A stretch of 24,578 nt of DNA from a virus, in the IMG/VR virus record IMGVR_UViG_3300030618_000065, positions 1-24,578 of that record. One strand, written 5' to 3'. The notes under the pieces are model-generated. The model was not told the DNA's origin and did no database searches. It saw nothing but the letters and a program-made list of their open reading frames with translations. Every line of letters begins with the position of its first letter. The first letter of the stretch is position 1. The translations under genes were made by a program, and so were the position numbers. Positions 19,952 through 24,578 of the stretch are shown piece after piece.

Positions 19952-20235
19952 TGGCAAAGAAGAAGTCAAAGATCGAATCTATTGAAAGCACCATTGATGG
20001 TGTCAGTGAAATCACACGTCAGGCTCAAAGTGAACAGTTTCACAGAGAAGTGATGGAAATTCAAAAGTCTGGTTGTTCACTCATTGAAGCAATCACTGCT
20101 TACTGTGAAGAACGAGAAATGGATGTCGAAGATATTGTCACTTTCATGACACCGAGATTGATGGCTGATCTAACAAGAGAAGCAGCTGGATTGAAACTAC
20201 TCAAAAAAGAGTATCGAGATAGTTTGCTTGATTAA
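19951..20235 (+). CDS. 33: Late transcription co-activator gp33
   Basis: gp33 binds the host RNA polymerase beta flap and links the sliding clamp to late promoters together with gp55. The characteristic core is FHREVMEIQKSG, SLIEAITAYCEEREMDVEDI and LMADLTREAAGLKLLKKEY, matching the T4-type pattern (A...YCEE..L......L....LK..LE.EA..LNLL). 94 residues from the ATG at 19951, which overlaps the upstream stop. The order rnh...33-59-32 is that of T4, which strongly supports the call. Confidence 0.85.
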   Translation: MAKKKSKIESIESTIDGVSEITRQAQSEQFHREVMEIQKSGCSLIEAITAYCEEREMDVEDIVTFMTPRLMADLTREAAGLKLLKKEYRDSLLD

Positions 20236-20237
20236 AC

Positions 20238-20828
20238 ATGGAATATTCAGCTTACAAAGTTTTCAAAATCTTTGGTGCAATGCAGATGCATTTCACGTCA
20301 GGATTTGACTATGCAAAATATGGCTGCAACGTCAAAACTCTAACTCTAGAGAAATTCAATCCTAGACGCCGTCAATACGAAAAACTCTATGATATGTTTT
20401 TGGACGAGAAAGCACTCATCAAAACACTAGCACCTGTCTTCTATCACTTCAAACCAACGTGGGTTGGTGAAGCAATTCAGAAGATTGTTGAACGTGATGA
20501 CAAGGTGATGAGAGCTAGGGCAACATTCGATGCGCCTGTCTATTACACCATCAAGGAATTAAAACAACTTTCTGATCCAATTTCACTGTATGTGAGTGAG
20601 ACCACCGCAGCTAAAGAGGTGATGAGTGGACATCTTACGCCAGAAACGGCAATCATTTTGGACAAAGCTACAGGAATCTTGAACATCTCGAAAAAATCTG
20701 TCAATATAGTTGATAAGGATTTTACAAAATCACTAAATAGATATGCTACTTTCGTTGATGTATCCAAAGATGATTTGGATCAGATACGAATATCAGCAAG
20801 GAAATACCTAGAAACACTTAGAGCTTAG
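20238..20828 (+). CDS. 59: Replicative helicase loader gp59
   Basis: gp59 recruits gp41 helicase to forks covered by gp32. The N-terminus fits gp59: AYKVFKIFGAMQMHFTSGFD, then YAKYGCNV, and FNPRRRQYEKLYDMF (T4: VYKLYLMIKQHM..., IKYN, YQKRRDKYFFQKL). The rest is all-helical, as in the gp59 crystal structure. 196 residues compared with 217 in T4. It lies between genes 33 and 32 as in T4, and its stop forms a small GAGC-TTA-GCTC hairpin (20821-20831). Confidence 0.85.
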   Translation: MEYSAYKVFKIFGAMQMHFTSGFDYAKYGCNVKTLTLEKFNPRRRQYEKLYDMFLDEKALIKTLAPVFYHFKPTWVGEAIQKIVERDDKVMRARATFDAPVYYTIKELKQLSDPISLYVSETTAAKEVMSGHLTPETAIILDKATGILNISKKSVNIVDKDFTKSLNRYATFVDVSKDDLDQIRISARKYLETLRA

Positions 20829-20864
20829 CTCATTTAACTTCACTAAACCAAAAGAGGAAAATAT

Positions 20865-21875
20865 ATGTCAATTGCAAGTCTCCGTAGAAGCCGTCAAGAA
20901 TCAGCCGATGCTCTCGCAAAGAGTCTGTCTGATGCCAAGAGAGGAAATGATCCAGATGCAAATCTCTGGAAGCCTTTCCTAGACGAAGAAAAGGGTGTTG
21001 GTCAAGCAGAAATTCGTCTGCTTCCACAACCAGATGGTGAACCACTTCCATATGCAAAAGTTTTTGCACACAGCTTCAAAGGTGCGAATGGAAAGTATTA
21101 CATCGAAAAATCTCTCACCACATTTGGTGAAGCTGATCCAGTTTCAGAAGTCAACAAACGTCTCTGGGATTCTGGTGGCACACCTGATGAATCCGATGCA
21201 AAGCGTCGAACACCAAATCAGAAGATTGCTTCCAATCAGAAGCGAAAAGAAGAATATTTTTGTAATATCTTGGTCGTTTCCGATCCGGGCCGTCCACAAA
21301 ATGAAGGGAAGGTATTTGAATACAAGTTTGGTCCAAAGATTTATGAATTGATTGAACTTGCACAGAATCCGAAGTTTGTTGGAGAACAAAAGTTCAATCC
21401 ATTCGATATGTGGGATGGTGCTAATTTGAAGATTCGTGTCCATCGTGAAGGTCAGGGAAAGAAGGGATTCTGGAAGTATGATGCAACTTCATGGGCAACA
21501 CCAAGCGAGCTATTTCCCGGCGACGATGCAGCCAAGGAAGTGGTTTGGAATCAATGTAAGTCTGTCTCTGCTCGTCTAGATAGAGTAAAGGCCGGATTTA
21601 AGCCTTATGATGCTCTTGCACGACATTTGTTGACTGTTCTCGGGCCTACTTCTGGAACTGATGGAATTTTTGTCCCTACATGGGTCAAGAAGGAAGAGGA
21701 AGTTGCTGCTTCAGAACAGGCTGTAACAGCCCCTGTTACACGTTCTGTATCTGTGACACCAACAACTGCACCTGTGACTCGCACAGCAGCTGTAGCACCT
21801 ACGGTCACTTCTAAGGCTGCTAGTGATGACTTAGCTTTCTTTGAGTCACTAGCAAGTCAAGCCAAGTCTGGTTAA
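20865..21875 (+). CDS. 32: Single-stranded DNA-binding protein gp32
   Basis: Coats ssDNA in replication, repair and recombination. The core is recognisable: GQAEIRLLPQPDGEPLPYAKVFAHSFK (outline of 46-72), KYYIE, YFCNILVVSDPGRPQNEGKVFEYKFGPKIYELI (family: ANILVVKDP..PENEGKVF.Y.FGKKI) and MWDGANLKIRV. His69 aligns with a zinc ligand of T4 gp32, but the three zinc cysteines are missing in KSLTTFGEADPVSEVN. The C-terminus has two copies of APVTR...VxPT (about 289-312) and ends DDLAFFESLASQAKSG, less acidic than in T4. AGAGGAAAA precedes the ATG. A strong terminator follows. Confidence 0.92.
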   Translation: MSIASLRRSRQESADALAKSLSDAKRGNDPDANLWKPFLDEEKGVGQAEIRLLPQPDGEPLPYAKVFAHSFKGANGKYYIEKSLTTFGEADPVSEVNKRLWDSGGTPDESDAKRRTPNQKIASNQKRKEEYFCNILVVSDPGRPQNEGKVFEYKFGPKIYELIELAQNPKFVGEQKFNPFDMWDGANLKIRVHREGQGKKGFWKYDATSWATPSELFPGDDAAKEVVWNQCKSVSARLDRVKAGFKPYDALARHLLTVLGPTSGTDGIFVPTWVKKEEEVAASEQAVTAPVTRSVSVTPTTAPVTRTAAVAPTVTSKAASDDLAFFESLASQAKSG

Positions 21876-21894
21876 TTGAAAAGGTGATGTAATT

Positions 21895-21927
21895 AAAGCC
21901 GGGATGAAATATTCCCGGCTTTTCTTT
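21895..21927 (+). terminator. Intrinsic terminator after gene 32
   Basis: AAAGCCGGGA (21895-21904) pairs with TCCCGGCTTT (21913-21922) around an 8-nt loop, followed by TTCTTTT. GC-rich perfect stem plus T-run: a classic rho-independent terminator closing the replication block. Confidence 0.9.
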
Positions 21928-21938
21928 TGGAGAATTTT

Positions 21939-22343
21939 ATGAGTATTTGTGAAAATGAAGGTTGTGGTCCAGATTGTGGTGGTTGTGCTGTTTGTATACC
22001 ACATGGCTATCGCAATAAATTAGACCTATGTCAGTGTGATTTTGGAAACTGTCAATGTAATCAACCAAAAATATCTTTAGATGATCAAATCACCCGCAAG
22101 ATTGGATCACTCTATGGAATGGGACAATCTGAAAAGCACAAAAATCTTGATGAATTGCTTGGGTTTGTTCTTTGTGCACTTGATATTGCAGCCAACGATA
22201 AGCTTGATAGAATGAGATATCGTCAGCTTAGAGCGATGGTTGCAAGAAAAGCAGTCGAAGCTTGTCCTGTTCTTTCACAACATGCAATCGAATTGAGTAT
22301 TGATGCTCAGGTTGACCAAGAAATGGGACCGGTTTGTATTTGA
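21939..22343 (+). CDS. Cys-rich hypothetical protein
   Basis: The ATG at 21939 has GGAG 7 nt upstream, directly after the terminator. The first 45 residues hold nine cysteines (CENEGCGPDCGGCAVC, then LCQCDFGNCQC), probably binding zinc or another metal. The rest is helical (MGQSEKHKNLDELLGFVLCAL; MRYRQLRAMVARKAVEAC). Function not recognised. No promoter is evident between the terminator and this gene, so it may depend on read-through. Confidence 0.6.
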   Translation: MSICENEGCGPDCGGCAVCIPHGYRNKLDLCQCDFGNCQCNQPKISLDDQITRKIGSLYGMGQSEKHKNLDELLGFVLCALDIAANDKLDRMRYRQLRAMVARKAVEACPVLSQHAIELSIDAQVDQEMGPVCI

Positions 22344-22361
22344 CCGTTCGTCGGAATTTGG

Positions 22362-22389
22362 TTGTTTAAATTTTAAAATTTGATATACT
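22362..22389 (+). promoter_or_regulatory. Sigma70-like promoter of the UvrD-type helicase
   Basis: TTGTTT (22362-22367), 16-bp AT-rich spacer, TATACT (22384-22389). It is followed by a short leader with TAAGGA about 11 nt before the ATG at 22429. The gene thus has its own promoter, in contrast to most genes here. Confidence 0.55.
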
Positions 22390-22428
22390 CTTCTCCATCA
22401 AGCCACCAAAACTTTAAGGAAAAACCAA

Positions 22429-23994
22429 ATGTCTTTCGTCCCTTCAACCGCACAGCAAGGTTATTTTGAGTGGATCGTCAATGATACCGGCAATGCTGTT
22501 GTGGTTGCAGTAGCTGGCGCTGGAAAGACCACCACGATTGTTCACGGTCTCCGTCTGATGGTTGGCCGTAAGTTTGTTGGTGCCTACAACAGCAAGATGG
22601 CAAAGGAACTTCAGGAGCGCACTACCGGTATGACTGATGTCACCGCGTCCACATTCCATTCCGCTGGCTTCAAGGCTCTCAAGTTCGCTTTTGGCAAGAC
22701 TCATGGTGTGAATTTGGAAGAGAAGAAAGTCAAGAAAATCTGTGAGCTTCTGATTGAAGAACAGGGTCGTGATGACCTGAAGTCCACCATCGGTACTATT
22801 TGTAAAGTCGTGAGCATGGCGAAAAATCGTGGCATCGGCGCTCTGACTCCTATTGACGACAACAAAGCTTGGTTCGACATGGTCGATCATTATGACCTTG
22901 ATTCCGACCTCCCCGACAACTTTCCGGTTAGTGAAGTTGTCGAATTTTCAAAGATCGTCCTGACTAAGTCCAATGAAGAATTGAATATCATTGATTTTGA
23001 TGACATGGTCTATCTGCCGATCCAGAAAAATCTCAGGATGTTTCAGTATGATTGGGTCATGATTGATGAAGCACAGGATACCAATTCGACTCGTCGTGCT
23101 ATGGCTGCAAAGATGCTGAAGCCGACTGGTCGTCTGGTTGCGGTCGGTGATCCTTGCCAAGCCATCTTTGGTTTCACTGGTGCTGACAATGATTCTCTGG
23201 ATCAGATTGTCGAAAGCTTCAAGGCCAAGCGCATGTTCCTGACAATCACCTATCGCTGCCCGAAGGCTGTTGTCAAGCATGCCCGCAACTGGGTCTCTCA
23301 TATCGAAGCTGGAGACAGTGCGCCAGAAGGTTCATATTCAGTTATTCCGATGAAGAATCTGATTCCGATGGTTACGAACACTGACGCCATCATCTGCCGC
23401 TATAACAAGTATCTGGTCGCTCTCTGCTTCAAGCTGATTCGTGCTGGCATTCCGGCCAAGATCGAAGGTCGCTCGATTGGCGAAGGTCTGATCCGTCTGT
23501 GTGACAAGTGGAATACGAAGAATATTGATGTCCTTCAGGAGCGTCTGGAAGACTACCTGAAGCGTGAAGTGGACAAGGCTCTGACGAAGGGTCAGGAAGA
23601 CAAGGCTGATCGCGTCAAGGATCAGGTTGAGACTGTGTTCGTCTTGATCGAACGTGCTCGTGACAAGAAGATGAGCACTGTTCAGGAACTCAAGGATATG
23701 ATCACCACGATGTTTGCTGACAACGTATCCAGTAAGGGGATTCTGACTCTCTGCTCTGCACATAAGTCAAAGGGCATGGAGTGGGATCGGGTCTTTATTC
23801 TGGGTCGTTCGGAACTGATGCCTTCGAAAATGGCAAAGCAGGCTTGGCAGCTTGATCAGGAGCGGAATCTTTGTTATGTGGCTATCACTCGTGCCAAAAA
23901 GGATTTGGTTGAAGTCACTGGTGTTGAAGAGTTGATTCCGAAAAAGCCATCCATGAATTCAATCATCAGTGATGTGTTCAATGACAATCACTAA
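22429..23994 (+). CDS. UvrD/PcrA-type SF1A DNA helicase
   Basis: A 3'-5' DNA helicase, probably for repair or replication. Motifs in order: GYFEWI as Q-motif region, Walker A AVAGAGKTTT (27-36), motif Ia ASTFHSAG (73-80), IIDFDDM (187-193), Walker B MIDEAQDTN (211-219), motif III GDPCQAIFGFTGA (240-252), motif IV TYRCP (274-278), motif V TLCSAHKSKGMEWDRV and motif VI CYVAITRAKK. At 521 residues it is shorter than host UvrD (about 720), lacking large insert domains. GC content and use of CTG, CGT, CGC and GTC codons look higher than in its neighbours, suggesting later acquisition. It is not Dda-like (SF1B). Its stop directly abuts that of the next, convergent gene. Confidence 0.88.
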   Translation: MSFVPSTAQQGYFEWIVNDTGNAVVVAVAGAGKTTTIVHGLRLMVGRKFVGAYNSKMAKELQERTTGMTDVTASTFHSAGFKALKFAFGKTHGVNLEEKKVKKICELLIEEQGRDDLKSTIGTICKVVSMAKNRGIGALTPIDDNKAWFDMVDHYDLDSDLPDNFPVSEVVEFSKIVLTKSNEELNIIDFDDMVYLPIQKNLRMFQYDWVMIDEAQDTNSTRRAMAAKMLKPTGRLVAVGDPCQAIFGFTGADNDSLDQIVESFKAKRMFLTITYRCPKAVVKHARNWVSHIEAGDSAPEGSYSVIPMKNLIPMVTNTDAIICRYNKYLVALCFKLIRAGIPAKIEGRSIGEGLIRLCDKWNTKNIDVLQERLEDYLKREVDKALTKGQEDKADRVKDQVETVFVLIERARDKKMSTVQELKDMITTMFADNVSSKGILTLCSAHKSKGMEWDRVFILGRSELMPSKMAKQAWQLDQERNLCYVAITRAKKDLVEVTGVEELIPKKPSMNSIISDVFNDNH

Positions 23995-24578
23995 TCATCT
24001 ACATTGATTGAATACCAGATTAGCAGCATTACAAGCTTGAAGTGTGCTGTCTGGTATTGCAACAGGTGCTGTTGATCCACCACCAGACGATCCACCACCT
24101 CCAGAAACAACAACAGGTGTTGATCCACCAGAATCCCTAGCAATAGCTGCGCGTGTTCTAGCTCTCTGTTCTTCTTGAGCAGAGAGATACTTAGACATAG
24201 CAATCTTGGTCTGAATGTTATTCATATCAAAATTTTCTCTATCTCTATCAACCCGTCCTAGATAAGTATTAACTTCTCCGACTGTTCTGGGAACACCGTG
24301 ATTGTAATAGATAGATTGATTCAACATAGCATTTTTGTGACCGACAATATCTGCTGCGATTGCAGTCGGTGAAGCTCGCTTTAGTTTTTGGGCGTCACGA
24401 TCACCAGCCTGATGTTCAAGATAAGCTTGAGCACCAGTCACCATCTTTCTTTCAATTCCTTCTCTATTGATCAATGCTGCCATCATTGCATTAACCAATG
24501 GATCGCTCACATCCCCGTTTATGATATATCCAAATTGTGGATACTTTTTTCTTAGACTATTCGCAGTTTCTGTAGTAA
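23995..24578 (-). CDS. C-terminal part of an unknown, probably structural protein (5' end outside window)
   Basis: The frame is open from the window edge; a GTG at 24510 is possible as a start, but the frame continues upstream through SLRKKYPQFGYIINGDVSDP without a stop, so I read it as a partial gene. It is helical and Ala/Arg/Asp-rich (MMAALINREGIERKMVTGAQ; VGEVNTYLGRVDRDRENFD), then a Gly/Ser linker (SGGGGSSGGGSTAP) and a short C-terminal segment with two cysteines (LQACNAANLVFNQCR). Linker plus Cys tail suggests a virion or surface-exposed protein. Function not recognised. Confidence 0.55.
   Translation of the reverse strand, partial: TTETANSLRKKYPQFGYIINGDVSDPLVNAMMAALINREGIERKMVTGAQAYLEHQAGDRDAQKLKRASPTAIAADIVGHKNAMLNQSIYYNHGVPRTVGEVNTYLGRVDRDRENFDMNNIQTKIAMSKYLSAQEEQRARTRAAIARDSGGSTPVVVSGGGGSSGGGSTAPVAIPDSTLQACNAANLVFNQCR

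Noticed and set aside
22444-23763. Leftward frames of 117-148 residues opposite the UvrD-type gene
   Set aside because: Antisense to a gene with all SF1 motifs; they are expected by-products of its higher GC codon use.
23985-24010. CAATCA/TGATTG as a two-way terminator at the convergent stops
   Set aside because: The stem is only 6 AT-rich pairs with a 14-nt loop and no T-run.
1-24578. CRISPR array or insertion sequence
   Set aside because: No regular repeat-spacer pattern, transposase or terminal inverted repeats were seen; the only mobile elements found are the endonuclease genes and the intein.

Overview
The window is part of the genome of a large T4-type myovirus (contractile-tailed phage). 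It carries a dense set of T4-style replication, recombination and late-transcription genes: gp61 primase, gp41 helicase, UvsY, UvsW, RNase H, gp33, gp59 and gp32, with rnh-33-59-32 in T4 order. Genes are tightly packed, with many ATGA/TAATG overlaps. The ribonucleotide reductase is of the B12-dependent class II type, not the class I enzyme of T4 itself. Together with the divergent sequences this suggests one of the distant T4-superfamily branches, possibly from an alphaproteobacterial host; the host is inference only.

Left arm (1-10543). Genes run leftward, apart from two homing-endonuclease cassettes that run rightward. From the left edge: a truncated nrdJ interrupted by an intein at its active-site Asn-Pro-Cys; gp61 primase; a lipoprotein; a multidomain virion-like protein; a membrane/coiled-coil protein (the lipoprotein and this one could be a spanin pair); two unassigned proteins; HNH endonuclease 1; a protein with two ParB/Srx-like domains; HNH endonuclease 2, frameshifted; and gp41 helicase.

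Divergent control region (10544-10697), with a perfect 10-bp inverted repeat.

Right arm (10698-23994). All genes run rightward. First come small genes including a nucleotidyltransferase-like protein and a probable tail-tube-family protein, then uvsY and uvsW. Next is a 317-bp non-coding region (15379-15695) rich in repeats and secondary structure. A block of small and membrane proteins follows, with a class II amidotransferase-like protein lacking its nucleophilic cysteine. The replication/late-transcription block is rnh, DUF6433, fmdB-like, small gene, 33, 59, 32, ending in a strong intrinsic terminator. After that lie a Cys-rich protein and a UvrD-type helicase with its own promoter and visibly higher GC.

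Right edge (23995-24578). The 3' end of a leftward gene enters from outside the window.

How the parts fit. gp61 and gp41 form the primosome, loaded by gp59 onto gp32-coated ssDNA. UvsY and UvsW serve recombination-dependent replication, RNase H removes primers, NrdJ supplies dNTPs and gp33 links replication to late transcription. The most interesting parts are the structured non-coding region beside uvsY-uvsW, with two mutually exclusive folds, the twin endonuclease cassettes bracketing the double-ParB gene, the intein in NrdJ, and the repeated (I/L)xESE motifs in the virion-like proteins.
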